A DNA stretch of 64,000 nt from positions 45,059 through 109,058 of the forward strand of contig JAGXGZ010000056.1 of NCBI GenBank assembly GCA_024636495.1. The letters are read 5' to 3'. The number at the start of each line of letters is the position of its first letter. Within the stretch, counting starts at the first letter, position 1. The position numbers were made by a program, and so were the translations under genes. Below, piece after piece: positions 15,915-25,401 of the stretch. Below the pieces are notes generated by a model, which had not been told where the DNA came from, ran no database searches, and saw nothing but the letters and a program-made list of their open reading frames with translations. Source of the stretch: Roseobacter sp. (lineage in GTDB: Bacteria; Pseudomonadota; Alphaproteobacteria; Rhodobacterales; Rhodobacteraceae).

Positions 15915-18900
15915 ATGGCCCGCAGCGTATCACGCACGACGGGGGGCATCTTGTCGTATTTTGTCCGTCACAAGACGGCAGCGAACCTATTGCTGGTCAT
16001 GCTTTTGGTGTGTGGCGCTGTCGCAGCCCCCAACATGCGGGCGCAGTTTTTCCCCGATGTGATCATCGACAGTGTCACCGTCTCGACCGTTTGGTCGGGG
16101 GCCGGTGCCGAAGACGTCGACAGCGCCATAGTTCAGGTGCTTGAGCCTGCTTTGTTGACAGTTGAAGGCGTTGAAGGGTCGTCGGCGGCATCGCGCGAAG
16201 GAAGTGGCACGGTCACGTTGGAGTTTGAACCGGGCTGGGACATGGCGCGGGCGGCGACAGATGTGCAAACTGCGGTTGATGCGATTTCAACCTTGCCGGG
16301 AGACGCGGAAGACCCCGTTGTGCGCCGTGGAATTTGGCGCGACAGGGTCACGGATGTGGTGATTACAGGGCCAATCAGCCCCGAACAGCTGGGACGGTTT
16401 GCGGATGAATTTGTCACCCGTTTGTTTGCGGTTGGTGTGACACGCAGCACGATACAAGGCGTCGCCTCGCCTCAAACGCTGATCGAAGTGCCGTCAACCA
16501 AGTTGATCAGCTACGACATCTCTATGGCCGACATCGCGACTGCTATCGCCGCCGAGGTAGATGCCGATCCCGCTGGTGACGTGACGGGTGCGAATGCCCG
16601 CGTGCGCACCGGAACGGCCAAACGCAGCGCCGAAGAGATTTCCGGCATTGTGCTTCGCTCGAACCCGGATGGGTCGTCGCTGACTGTGGGGGATGTGGCC
16701 CGCGTGATCGAAAAGGGCACGGACCGTGAAGTTGGGTATTTTGTCGGCCAGAATCCAGCCATCTCCGTGCGGGTTGACCGCTCGGATGGGGGCGATGCGA
16801 TCGGGATTCAAAACAGCGTCGAAGATGTCGCAGCCGACATGGCGGTGATGCTGCCCCGAGGTGTGGCGATTGAACTGATCCGCACAAGGGCCGCCGCAAT
16901 CACCGGGCGGCTGGATCTGTTGATCGACAACGGCCTGATGGGGTTGGCTTTGGTGGTTGGCTTGCTGTTTTTATTTCTGAATGCGCGAACGGCGTTTTGG
17001 GTTGCCGCCGGTATTCCCGCGTCGATGGCTGCTGCGATTGCGCTGATGTATGCGGGTGGGATCACGATCAACATGATCTCGCTGTTCGGTTTGATCATTA
17101 CTTTGGGCATTGTCGTGGATGACGCAATTGTGGTGGGGGAACACGCCGATTACCGGCACAAGGAACTTGGCGAAAGCCCGATGGTAGCGGCAGAGAATGC
17201 AGCACGGCGCATGGCGATGCCGGTCTTTGCTGCGACAATGACCACGATCATTGCGTTTTTCGGGTTGCTGGCAGTCGGTGGTCGCTTTGGCAGTCTGATC
17301 GCGGATATCCCTTTGACTGTTATCGCAGTTCTGGCGGCGTCGTTGGTGGAATGTTTCTTGATCCTGCCCAACCACATGGCACATGCAATGGCCGCCGGGG
17401 CCAAGGAACATTGGTATGATCTGCCAAGTCGGGTGGCAAACAAAGGGTTCGTTTGGGCCCGCGAAACTGTGTTTCGCCCCTTTATGGCAGGCGTGATCAA
17501 GGCGCGGTATGTGGTGCTGGCCGGGGTTGTCGCGGTGCTGGCGTCCCAAGTGGCGCTGTTCATTCAGGGTGATGTGCAATGGCGGTTCTTCAACGCGCCC
17601 GAACAAGGGTCAGTTACGGGTAACTTTGCCATGGTCGAAGGTGCCAGCCGCGAAGATACGCTTGAGATGATGCGCGAGATGCAACGCGCGACGGAAGCCT
17701 TGGGTGCCGACTATGCAGAGCGCTACGGGGCCAACCCGATCGATTATGTGATCGCTCAGATCGGGGCCAACGCGGGGCGCGGTCTGGAAGGATCTGACAG
17801 CAAGGATGCGGATCTTTTGGGCGGTATTTCGATCGAATTGATTGATGCCGATCTGCGTCCCTATTCCAGCTTTGCGTTTGTGGCAGAACTGCAAGATGCG
17901 GTTGTGAACCATCCGCTGGCCGAGACAGTCAGTTTTCGCGGCTGGCGGTCTGGCCCGGGGGGGGACGCGCTGGATGTGCAGTTTTACGGGGCTGATACGG
18001 CTGTGTTGAAAGCCGCATCCGAAGACATGCAAGATGCGCTGCGTCAATTCCCCGAGGTCAGCGCGGTTCAGGACAATCTGGCTTATGATAAGGAAGAGGT
18101 CATTCTTGATCTGACGCCACAGGGTCAAGCGCTGGGGTTTACCATTGACGCGCTGGGCCGTGTGTTGCGCAACCGTTTGGGTGGGATCGAGGCGGCAACC
18201 TATCCCGATGGTCCGCGCTCGGCCACGATTCAGGTCGAACTGCCCGAGGGCGAGCTGACAGCGGATTTTCTGGACCGAACACAGATGCGCACGCCGGGCG
18301 GGCAATACGTCCCACTCGCCGATATTGTCAGCGTTGAGCGGCGCACGGGGTTCAGCACGGTGCGGCGCGAAAACGGCATCAGGCTGATTTCCGTCACGGG
18401 TGACATCTCTGAGGATGATCCGGTACGCGCGACCGAGATTACCACGGCTCTGCAAGAAGAAATCTTGCCCAAAATTGCATCAGAGCGTCAGGTCGAATTC
18501 CGTATTTCGGGGCTGAGCGAACAGGAAGACACTTTCTTGTCAGAGGCGCTGACCGGGCTCATTCTGGTGCTGACTGGGATTTATCTGGTGCTGGCTTGGG
18601 TGTTTGGCAGTTGGACGCGCCCCATGGTGGTAATGGCCGTGATCCCCTTTGGGCTGGTCGGCGCGATCTATGGCCACGCGCTGTGGGATGTGCCGCTAAG
18701 TATGTTCACGGTCGTGGGACTGCTGGGGATGACGGGCATTATCATCAACGATTCCATTGTCTTGGTGGGCACGATTGACGAATACGGAGAGACACGCGGT
18801 GTGATCCCTTCGATCATCGACGGCGCCTCTGACAGGTTGCGGCCGGTGATGCTGACCACGCTGACCACGGTTTTGGGGATGGCCCCGCTGCTTTACGAAC

Positions 18901-19316
18901 AAAGCCAGCAAGCGCAATTTCTGAAACCAACCGTAATCACGCTGGTCTATGGCTTGGGCTTTGGCATGTTTCTGGTGCTTCTGGTGGTACCGGCCCTGAT
19001 CGCTGCACAACATGATATTGCCCGCCAAGTTCAGGCCATGCGGCGCGGGCTGCGGTCGCGCGCGCCAGGTTTGCGCTTTGGTCTGATGGCGCTTTGGGCG
19101 GTCATGATCGGCTGGGCGGCACTGACTTTGGGCTGGGCCGGATGGCAAGGCGCGCTGCACCCGCTGTTGATCACGCTGCTGCCGGGGATGGCTGAAACGG
19201 CATCGCTGACGGCTGCCCTTTTACTGTTTATTGGGGGGGCGGGGGTGCTGTCGCTTGGCGGCTATGTGGTGGGCGCAATCGCGATGGCCCTGTCGCAGCG
19301 CAAACGCATCGTTTGA
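15915..19316 (+). CDS. RND-family efflux permease
   Basis: An inner-membrane resistance-nodulation-division pump of 1133 residues. N-terminal helix, large periplasmic loops (residues about 40-325 and 540-850), and two sets of membrane helices. The proton-relay aspartate pair is in GIVVDDAIVVGEHADYRHK near residues 397-412; the second-half helix reads GMTGIIINDSIVLVGTIDEYGE, with Asn where AcrB-type pumps have a Lys. After the twelfth helix there is a C-terminal extension of about 95 residues with two or three more hydrophobic segments, which normal RND pumps lack. Stop TGA abuts the convergent gene's stop (TGATCA). Confidence 0.92.
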   Translation: MARSVSRTTGGILSYFVRHKTAANLLLVMLLVCGAVAAPNMRAQFFPDVIIDSVTVSTVWSGAGAEDVDSAIVQVLEPALLTVEGVEGSSAASREGSGTVTLEFEPGWDMARAATDVQTAVDAISTLPGDAEDPVVRRGIWRDRVTDVVITGPISPEQLGRFADEFVTRLFAVGVTRSTIQGVASPQTLIEVPSTKLISYDISMADIATAIAAEVDADPAGDVTGANARVRTGTAKRSAEEISGIVLRSNPDGSSLTVGDVARVIEKGTDREVGYFVGQNPAISVRVDRSDGGDAIGIQNSVEDVAADMAVMLPRGVAIELIRTRAAAITGRLDLLIDNGLMGLALVVGLLFLFLNARTAFWVAAGIPASMAAAIALMYAGGITINMISLFGLIITLGIVVDDAIVVGEHADYRHKELGESPMVAAENAARRMAMPVFAATMTTIIAFFGLLAVGGRFGSLIADIPLTVIAVLAASLVECFLILPNHMAHAMAAGAKEHWYDLPSRVANKGFVWARETVFRPFMAGVIKARYVVLAGVVAVLASQVALFIQGDVQWRFFNAPEQGSVTGNFAMVEGASREDTLEMMREMQRATEALGADYAERYGANPIDYVIAQIGANAGRGLEGSDSKDADLLGGISIELIDADLRPYSSFAFVAELQDAVVNHPLAETVSFRGWRSGPGGDALDVQFYGADTAVLKAASEDMQDALRQFPEVSAVQDNLAYDKEEVILDLTPQGQALGFTIDALGRVLRNRLGGIEAATYPDGPRSATIQVELPEGELTADFLDRTQMRTPGGQYVPLADIVSVERRTGFSTVRRENGIRLISVTGDISEDDPVRATEITTALQEEILPKIASERQVEFRISGLSEQEDTFLSEALTGLILVLTGIYLVLAWVFGSWTRPMVVMAVIPFGLVGAIYGHALWDVPLSMFTVVGLLGMTGIIINDSIVLVGTIDEYGETRGVIPSIIDGASDRLRPVMLTTLTTVLGMAPLLYEQSQQAQFLKPTVITLVYGLGFGMFLVLLVVPALIAAQHDIARQVQAMRRGLRSRAPGLRFGLMALWAVMIGWAALTLGWAGWQGALHPLLITLLPGMAETASLTAALLLFIGGAGVLSLGGYVVGAIAMALSQRKRIV

Positions 19317-20114
19317 TCAGCTTGCCGTGCACCCGATGATGTCAACGGCGTGTTTACTGCCCAGAACCGTCATCCGGATTTGCGAGCGATTAAGTGCAAC
19401 AGGTCCGCCGCTTGAATGCGCCATATCGACCCTTGATACCAGTTGATTGCCCTTACGGCTCGTATCGGCTTCGCTGACCCAGATATCTGGCTGGCCGGTC
19501 TCAATCACGACCAGTTCCTGACCGCCTGCGTGGGGCAAGGTGATGGTGGCCTCAAGCTCAAGATCGCCATCCTTGAAGGCCAGCGTGCAGGTGGCTTTGG
19601 ACATGCCACCTTCTTTTGCGGAAAAGGGGCGTTGCGCAAGAGAGGCCGCAATCGCTGGCACTGCGCGGGTCGCATCCGTGTCGATCAGACCCTTGAGGTG
19701 TAGTTCCGCCGGGACGCAGATATCACTGCACACGCCCATGTCGATTGTCGTCTCAAGCATCACGGGCGCGCCTTTTTTCGGCACGCTGATCACCAGTGGT
19801 AGTATCACCTGATCCCTATACCCAATCGTCGTCAGGTTTTTTTCGCGGAAAACCGTCGGCGCGGGCCACTCGACCTCGACGGCGGACAGGTTTTTTGACC
19901 CGCTCCAGTCAAATTGCGGCGGAATGCCCATATCGCCCGGTGCGCGCCAATAGGTCTTCCATCCCGGCTTCAACGTCATGCGTATTGCCGCAACACGGTT
20001 GCCATCGGGCAGAACCCAGCCTTGCATGATTTCGCCTTGGATTACTTCGGATGCCGAGGCGGGCAAGGGGGCCATCAAGGCTGCGACCAGAAGGGAGGCG
20101 ATTTTTCTATTCAT
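19317..20114 (-). CDS. Secreted DsbD-alpha/DsbD N-terminal-domain-like protein
   Basis: 265 residues with a clear signal peptide ([23 protein letters not shown], cleavage after about residue 22; quoted only as landmark MAPLPASA). The body matches the N-terminal periplasmic domain of the disulfide reductase Dsb[33 protein letters not shown] strand, and the redox-loop sequence [13 protein letters not shown] near residues 128-140 with two cysteines. No transmembrane or thioredoxin domain follows, so it is a stand-alone periplasmic domain that must receive electrons from another protein. Confidence 0.82.
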   Translation of the reverse strand: MNRKIASLLVAALMAPLPASASEVIQGEIMQGWVLPDGNRVAAIRMTLKPGWKTYWRAPGDMGIPPQFDWSGSKNLSAVEVEWPAPTVFREKNLTTIGYRDQVILPLVISVPKKGAPVMLETTIDMGVCSDICVPAELHLKGLIDTDATRAVPAIAASLAQRPFSAKEGGMSKATCTLAFKDGDLELEATITLPHAGGQELVVIETGQPDIWVSEADTSRKGNQLVSRVDMAHSSGGPVALNRSQIRMTVLGSKHAVDIIGCTAS

Positions 20115-20243
20115 TCCCCTTCATGCGCCATACGCACACCTCTGCCAAGTCACTATTGTATTATGAAACGTTACAGTGAGGCGGGGTTGAAAGCGCTTGT
20201 GGCCCGCGTCATGCTGGACACAAGACGAAGGGGGCAATGTGAA

Positions 20244-20804
20244 ATGGAAATGGATCTTACAGGTCAACTGCTTGTGGCGATGCCCGGCATGGGGGATCCG
20301 CGTTTCGACCATTCTGTCATCTATATTTGTACGCATGGTGCTGATGGTGCAATGGGCCTTATTGTTAACAAGCCAGCGCCCAAGCTAAAATTGATCGATG
20401 TGCTGGACCGTCTCAGCCAGGTTAAATTCGATGATATGTCCGAGTTAGGGGTGCATTTTGGCGGCCCCGTGGAAACCGGGCGCGGTTTCGTTTTGCACAG
20501 CGCTGAATATCGTTCTGTTTTGCAGACGTTGGATGTCGCAGACGGGTTTGCCATGACCGCGACGTTAGACATTCTCGAAGATATCGCCCGCGGTAAAGGC
20601 CCTGACAAAGCGCTGCTGATGCTGGGCTATGCAGGCTGGGGGGCGGACCAGCTTGAGGGCGAGATCGCGCAAAACGGCTGGCTAACCTGCGATGCGACGC
20701 CTGAAATCGTATTCGATCTGGAGGACGCCGCCAAATGGGCCGCAGCACTTTCGTCGCTGGGTATCGATCCGCTGGGGCTTAGCTCGACTGCGGGGCGGGC
20801 GTGA
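20244..20804 (+). CDS. YqgE/AlgH family protein
   Basis: 186 residues, UPF0301/DUF179. Landmarks are [19 protein letters not shown] near residues 9-27, [10 protein letters not shown] near 34-43, [17 protein letters not shown] near 68-84, and [24 protein letters not shown] near 121-144. The ATG at 20244 is preferred over the one at 20163 because it gives the family length and has GAAGGGGG-like purines (AAGGGGG, around 20228-20234) upstream. Biochemical role is not established; it has been linked to regulation in Pseudomonas (AlgH). Ends on a shared TGATCA with the convergent gene. Confidence 0.9.
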   Translation: MEMDLTGQLLVAMPGMGDPRFDHSVIYICTHGADGAMGLIVNKPAPKLKLIDVLDRLSQVKFDDMSELGVHFGGPVETGRGFVLHSAEYRSVLQTLDVADGFAMTATLDILEDIARGKGPDKALLMLGYAGWGADQLEGEIAQNGWLTCDATPEIVFDLEDAAKWAAALSSLGIDPLGLSSTAGRA

Positions 20805-21737
20805 TCAGCGCGGTGCGGCCGCCCGGCGCAAGCGGTCATTGATCGCGCGACCAAGCCCGTGATCGGGAACAGAAGCGACGGCAATTGGTTTTCCCATCGC
20901 ATCCAGCGCATGCAGATGGTCAAACAAGGCTGCTGCCGCTTCGGTCAGATCACCGCTTGGGGACAGGTTCAAATCTCCGTCAATCTGGCCAAAGCCCAAG
21001 AACACTTCGCCCGCCCGCGCATCTTTTGCGTTCAGCCGCACCTGTGCTTTCGGCGCATAATGAGACATCATTTGGCCGGGTGCGATGATCTCGGCGCTGT
21101 CCGCAATGGCCAGAACTCCGCCAAGCGCTGCTTCGATCGCTTCAATCGGCAAACCACCCGCACGCAGCAAAGTGGGCCGGGCGTGGTTCAGGCCGATGAT
21201 GGTGCTTTCCAACCCGACGGTGCAGGGGCCATCATCCAGAACCGCATCAATCCGGCCCTCAAGTCCTGACAGCACATGATCGGCAGTCGTGGCGCTGATC
21301 CGCCCCGAAGGATTTGCGGAAGGAGCCGCAATCGGACCGCCAAACGCCTGCAACACCGCTTGGGCCGTGGGGTGAGCGGGAACCCGAAGGGCGACGCTGT
21401 CCAGACCTGCTGTTACCAGTGATGACAGGTTGTGGTTGGGTACCAATGGCAACACCAGCGTCAAGGGGCCGGGCCAAAACGCGGTGGCAAGCACCTCGGC
21501 ATGATCCGACCAAAGACCATAGTCGCGGGCGTGGTCTGCATTGGCCACATGCACGATTAGCGGGTTAAAGCTGGGCCGACCTTTGGCTGCATAAATGCCC
21601 GCAACCGCCGTGCCATTGCGCGCATCCGCACCCAAACCATAGACGGTCTCGGTTGGAAGAGCGACCAGTCCGCCCGCCTGCAAAAGGGCTGCAGCGCGGG
21701 CGATGCCATTGCGGTCAGGGCGTAAATTTTCTGTCAT
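20805..21737 (-). CDS. sua5: L-threonylcarbamoyladenylate synthase, Sua5 type
   Basis: Makes threonylcarbamoyl-AMP from threonine, bicarbonate and ATP for the t6A modification of tRNAs that read ANN codons. The YrdC domain spans residues about 10-200: GGLVALPTETVYGLGADA, YAAKGRPSFNPLIVHV (KxR and SxN), FWPGPLTLVL. The C-terminal Sua5 domain follows after a linker with MSHYAPKAQVRL, distinguishing it from the short TsaC. Start is the ATG at 21735-21737 (MTENLRPD), 310 residues; a longer open frame upstream overlaps the start region of the divergent dehydrogenase and looks non-coding. Confidence 0.92.
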   Translation of the reverse strand: MTENLRPDRNGIARAAALLQAGGLVALPTETVYGLGADARNGTAVAGIYAAKGRPSFNPLIVHVANADHARDYGLWSDHAEVLATAFWPGPLTLVLPLVPNHNLSSLVTAGLDSVALRVPAHPTAQAVLQAFGGPIAAPSANPSGRISATTADHVLSGLEGRIDAVLDDGPCTVGLESTIIGLNHARPTLLRAGGLPIEAIEAALGGVLAIADSAEIIAPGQMMSHYAPKAQVRLNAKDARAGEVFLGFGQIDGDLNLSPSGDLTEAAAALFDHLHALDAMGKPIAVASVPDHGLGRAINDRLRRAAAPR

Positions 21738-21890
21738 CGGGTTCGTCAAAGCCTTTGTGACGCTGTGTTTCGGGTTGCGGCGGCGCGCCAAGCCGATCAT
21801 CCTTGTTTCGAACGTGCTCACGCCTCTCGTGGGCTTAGCAGGTCGCTGCGCTGTTTGCCAAGCAGACGCATGCACCCAAGGAGGAAAACC

Positions 21891-23606
21891 ATGCCGTACC
21901 GCGCCCCTGTCGACGACTATAATTTTCTGTTCAACTACATCATCGGGCTTGATACCGTCCGTGCCACAGACAAATTCGCAGATGCGACAGATGACGTGAC
22001 CCGCGCGATTGTGGAAGAGGCGGGCAAGCTGTGTAATGATGTTCTGTCCCCCCTGCAGCGCCCCGGCGATCAGCATCCGGCCAAGCTGGAGAATGGCGTG
22101 GTTCGCACAGCGCCAGGCTATGCCGAAGGATTCAAGGCCATCGCAGAGGGCGGCTGGATTGGGATCAGCGCAGACCCTGAATACGGCGGGATGGGCTTGC
22201 CGCTGACCATGGCCAGCGTCGTGAACGAAATGATGAGCAGCGCGTGTCTGTCGCTGCAATTGGCTCCGCTGATGAGCCAGGGGCAGATCGAAGCGCTGGA
22301 ACACCACGCCAGCGACGCGATCAAGGAAATATATCTGCCCAAACTGATCAGCGGTGAATGGACCGGCACGATGAACCTGACAGAGCCGCAGGCGGGGTCG
22401 GATGTGGGCGCTTTGTCCTCCAAGGCAGAAGACAACGGCGACGGCACATTCAACATTTCAGGCCAGAAAATCTATATCAGCTGGGGCGACAATGATTTCG
22501 CCGAGAACGTCTGCCATCTGGTGCTGGCACGTTTGCCGGATGCCCCTGCGGGAACCAAGGGGATAAGTTTGTTTCTGGTGCCAAAGTTTCTGCCCAAGGA
22601 AGACGGCAGTCTGGGTGCCAGAAATACGCTTCAGGTTGTCAGCTTAGAGCATAAGATGGGCCTGCACGGCTCGCCCACCTGCGTGATGCAATATGACAAA
22701 GCCGTCGGCTGGTTGGTTGGCCCTGAACAAGGTGGCATGGCGGCGATGTTCACGATGATGAACAATGCGCGTCTGGGTGTGGGGGAGCAGGGCGTCGGTG
22801 TCGCCGAAGGCGCGTATCAACATGCGCTGTCCTATGCGCTTGACCGCAAGCAGGGCAAAAACATCAGGCCGAACGGATCAGGCACCATTGTTGACCACGC
22901 CGACGTACGCCGGATGCTGATGACAATGAAGGCGGAGACATTCGCAGCCCGTGCCATCGCCCTAAGCTGTGCCGTGGCCATCGATATGACCAACGCCACA
23001 GGAGAGGCCGAGTGGAAATCCCGCGCCGCATTCCTAACGCCAATTGCCAAAGCTTTTGGTACCGATACTGGCATCGCCGTGTCCGAGATGGGCGTGCAGG
23101 TGCATGGCGGTATGGGCGTGATCGAAGAAACGGGCGCTGCGCAATATTGCCGCGATGTCCGTGTGACAGCAATTTACGAGGGAACAAATGGCATTCAGGC
23201 GATGGATCTGGTTGCGCGCAAAATGATGGACGGGGGCGATGCTGCGACCCGTTTGATGGACGAGATCGAAACCCACGCCGAAGCGGCGCGCGACGCTTTT
23301 CCCAACATGGCCGATGCCGTCTGGCAGGCCAACGAGACGCTGCGCGAGGCGACAGAGTGGTTTGTCGCCCAGACTGATATGGATACCCGGTTTGCCGGCG
23401 CTGTCCCTTACCTTAAGGCGTTCGCGCGGGTCTTGGGCGGGCATTTGCACCTCAAGGCTGCCTTGGCCGACAAGGGAGGTGCCCATGAAAAGCTGGCGCG
23501 ATTCTATATTCTGCGGTTGCTTCCTGAACATGCGGGTTTGCTGGTGCACGCGCAGGCGGGTGCTGACGATCTGTTTACGCTCACCACAGATGAACTGGCT
23601 GCCTGA
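21891..23606 (+). CDS. Acyl-CoA dehydrogenase, DmdC-like subfamily
   Basis: 571 residues, longer than the usual 380-residue acyl-CoA dehydrogenases because of a C-terminal extension of about 130 residues. FAD/substrate motifs are TMNLTEPQAGSDVGAL near residues 157-172, QKIYISWGDND, and YEGTNGIQAMDLVARK near 430-445, where the Glu of YEGT is the usual catalytic base. The opening MPYRAPV and overall plan resemble DmdC, the 3-methylmercaptopropionyl-CoA dehydrogenase of DMSP demethylation in Roseobacters, but related long-chain enzymes share this architecture, so the substrate is open. Strong Shine-Dalgarno (AAGGAGGAA, 21879-21887). Followed by an overlapping hydrolase gene. Confidence 0.85.
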   Translation: MPYRAPVDDYNFLFNYIIGLDTVRATDKFADATDDVTRAIVEEAGKLCNDVLSPLQRPGDQHPAKLENGVVRTAPGYAEGFKAIAEGGWIGISADPEYGGMGLPLTMASVVNEMMSSACLSLQLAPLMSQGQIEALEHHASDAIKEIYLPKLISGEWTGTMNLTEPQAGSDVGALSSKAEDNGDGTFNISGQKIYISWGDNDFAENVCHLVLARLPDAPAGTKGISLFLVPKFLPKEDGSLGARNTLQVVSLEHKMGLHGSPTCVMQYDKAVGWLVGPEQGGMAAMFTMMNNARLGVGEQGVGVAEGAYQHALSYALDRKQGKNIRPNGSGTIVDHADVRRMLMTMKAETFAARAIALSCAVAIDMTNATGEAEWKSRAAFLTPIAKAFGTDTGIAVSEMGVQVHGGMGVIEETGAAQYCRDVRVTAIYEGTNGIQAMDLVARKMMDGGDAATRLMDEIETHAEAARDAFPNMADAVWQANETLREATEWFVAQTDMDTRFAGAVPYLKAFARVLGGHLHLKAALADKGGAHEKLARFYILRLLPEHAGLLVHAQAGADDLFTLTTDELAA

Positions 23607-24655
23607 TGACTGTTCAAACGGCCGTTGGCTTGCGCTACCCTTGGGACACACCCCCCGGTCCGGATGAAGCAATCGAGGTCGCCACAGGTGTTTTGTGGCT
23701 GCGCTTGCCGTTGCCGATGAAACTGGATCACGTCAACGTCTATGCGTTCGACGAAGGCGATAGCTGGACCATCATCGACACCGGGTTTTCGTCAAAAAAG
23801 ACCAAGGCGATCTGGACAGATTTGTTGGCTGGTCCTTTGGGAGACAAGCCGGTTTCGCGCGTCGTTGTTACCCATCATCACCCTGATCACATCGGACTGG
23901 CGGGCTGGTTTCAGACGGAACACGGGGCTGAACTGGTCACGACACGTACCGCTTGGCTGACGGCGCGGATGCTGACGCTGGACGCGCAGGAAACCCCCGC
24001 CAGCGAGACATTGGCGTTTTACAGGCTGTCCGGTATGGACCGCGAAATTTACGATAAACGTGCGGCCGAGCGCCCGTTCAACTTTGCAGACATCGTCGAT
24101 CCCCTGCCGCTGGGGTTTACGCGCATTAAGCAAGGCGATCAGATCACCATCGGAGGCCGCGTTTTCGATGTGCACATGGGCAACGGCCACGCCCCAGAAC
24201 ACGCGACCTTTTGGAGCAGGGACGATAATCTAGTCATCGCAGGCGATCAGATATTGTCGTCCATCAGCCCCAATGTCGGGGTTTACGCGACCGAACCGAT
24301 GGCCGATCCGATTGGCGAATGGCTCGAGGCATGCGAGCGGCTTGCCCCGATGGGCCGCGAGGACCACTTGGTCTTGGGGGGGCACAAGCTGCCGTTTACC
24401 GGGCTTCCCACCCGGATGCGGCAATTGATCGACAATCATCATGGCGCACTGAAGCGGTTGATCAAGTTTATCGACACGCCAAAATCAGCGTCAGAGTGTT
24501 TTCCGACCCTGTTCAAGCGCAAGATCGGCGAAGGCGAATATGGTTTGGCGCTGGTCGAGGCTGTCGCACATCTAAGTCATCTTTATCAGGAAGGCCTTGC
24601 CACCCGTGTCTTGCGCGCCGACGATGGGGCTTGGGTGTATCAGGCAAAGGGCTAG
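23606..24655 (+). CDS. Metallo-beta-lactamase-fold hydrolase
   Basis: 349 residues with the binuclear metal motif VVTHHHPDHIGLAGWF near residues 86-101 (H-x-H-x-D-H), a later GNGHAPEHATFW with the next ligand, and GDQILSSISPNVG carrying the bridging Asp. The C-terminal portion of about 100 residues (ECFPTLFKRKIGEGEYGLALVEAVAHLSHL, quoted in parts) resembles the DNA-binding-like tail of LACTB2-type hydrolases. Its ATG overlaps the dehydrogenase stop (TGATG), so the two probably act in one acyl-CoA pathway, perhaps as a thioesterase; that role is inference. Confidence 0.85.
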   Translation: MTVQTAVGLRYPWDTPPGPDEAIEVATGVLWLRLPLPMKLDHVNVYAFDEGDSWTIIDTGFSSKKTKAIWTDLLAGPLGDKPVSRVVVTHHHPDHIGLAGWFQTEHGAELVTTRTAWLTARMLTLDAQETPASETLAFYRLSGMDREIYDKRAAERPFNFADIVDPLPLGFTRIKQGDQITIGGRVFDVHMGNGHAPEHATFWSRDDNLVIAGDQILSSISPNVGVYATEPMADPIGEWLEACERLAPMGREDHLVLGGHKLPFTGLPTRMRQLIDNHHGALKRLIKFIDTPKSASECFPTLFKRKIGEGEYGLALVEAVAHLSHLYQEGLATRVLRADDGAWVYQAKG

Positions 24656-24659
24656 CGCA

Positions 24660-25145
24660 ATGGACGGTAAAATAAAAACCGCCGCCGAAGCTGTCGAGGG
24701 CGATGCGTTACCGCGCCTGCACGAGGTTCACGCCGATCCTGCGCGGCCAAACGCAGCGGATCAAACGATGCCCAAGGGTTTGTCCAATACGCCGGCTGCC
24801 AGAAAATCGCCCGCACAATGGGCCTATGAGCGCGTTGTGCTCTATCTCAAGAACTTCGAAGAACAGCTGGACGGGGATCATGAGGTTGCGATGGGCTTTG
24901 CAGGTGGCGATGCCGGGGTGCTTCGGATTCAGGGAATGGGGTATTTTGACCCCGACATAATAACGTTCTACGGTGTCGACAGCGCAGGCGCGCGCATGCA
25001 GTTGGTCCAGCATGTCAGCCAGCTGAATGTAGCGCTAAGGGCACTGCCCAAGACCACAGGCGAAGCCCCCGCGAATCGCATCGGGTTTCGTCTGTTCGAA
25101 GACATCGAGGCTGATGCAGCCAAGACGCAGGCAAAAAACACATAA
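24660..25145 (+). CDS. Conserved hypothetical protein (DUF6173-like)
   Basis: 161 residues starting four bases after the hydrolase stop. A low-complexity N-terminal third is followed by a compact domain: SPAQWAYERVVLYLKNFEEQL, HEVAMGFAGGDAGVLRIQGMG and FDPDIITFYGVDSAGARMQL (each quoted separately). From memory this resembles a family annotated as DUF6173 in Rhodobacterales; I am not certain. No signal peptide or membrane helix. Function unknown. The ATG at 24660 is chosen because upstream in-frame sequence lies inside the hydrolase gene. Confidence 0.65.
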   Translation: MDGKIKTAAEAVEGDALPRLHEVHADPARPNAADQTMPKGLSNTPAARKSPAQWAYERVVLYLKNFEEQLDGDHEVAMGFAGGDAGVLRIQGMGYFDPDIITFYGVDSAGARMQLVQHVSQLNVALRALPKTTGEAPANRIGFRLFEDIEADAAKTQAKNT

Positions 25146-25236
25146 GATCGTGTCCTATCACATCGTGACACGGGTGCGCGAATACAGTAACCACCTGATT
25201 GAATTTGAACGAACACCAAGACAAAGGATTGCGCAA

Positions 25237-25371
25237 ATGGCCAAACACGAACACGGCTCTATGGATACGTCGTCTCAGGAAAAGACCTTTGACAGCTTCA
25301 TGAATTGGGTCAAATGGTCGGCGATCGTGATCATCGGCATTCTGGTATTTATGGCGATCTTCGCACGCTAA
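25237..25371 (+). CDS. aa3-type cytochrome c oxidase subunit IV (44 residues)
   Basis: A tiny membrane protein: MAKHEHGSMDTSSQEKTF, then FMNWVKWSAIVIIGILVFMAIF as a single helix ending in AR. This is the short alphaproteobacterial subunit IV of aa3 cytochrome c oxidase known from Paracoccus and Rhodobacter, which packs on the core of the oxidase and is not required for catalysis. The ATG at 25237 is preceded by AAAGGA (25222-25227). It stands apart from the cox genes, which are not in this window. Confidence 0.85.
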   Translation: MAKHEHGSMDTSSQEKTFDSFMNWVKWSAIVIIGILVFMAIFAR

Positions 25372-25401
25372 CGCTTCAAACTTATCTGACAGGACTTTAT
25401 C

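Noticed and set aside
17610..18455. A 281-codon minus-strand open frame in the RND pump gene
   Set aside because: Shadow of the pump; no ribosome site and no homology pattern.
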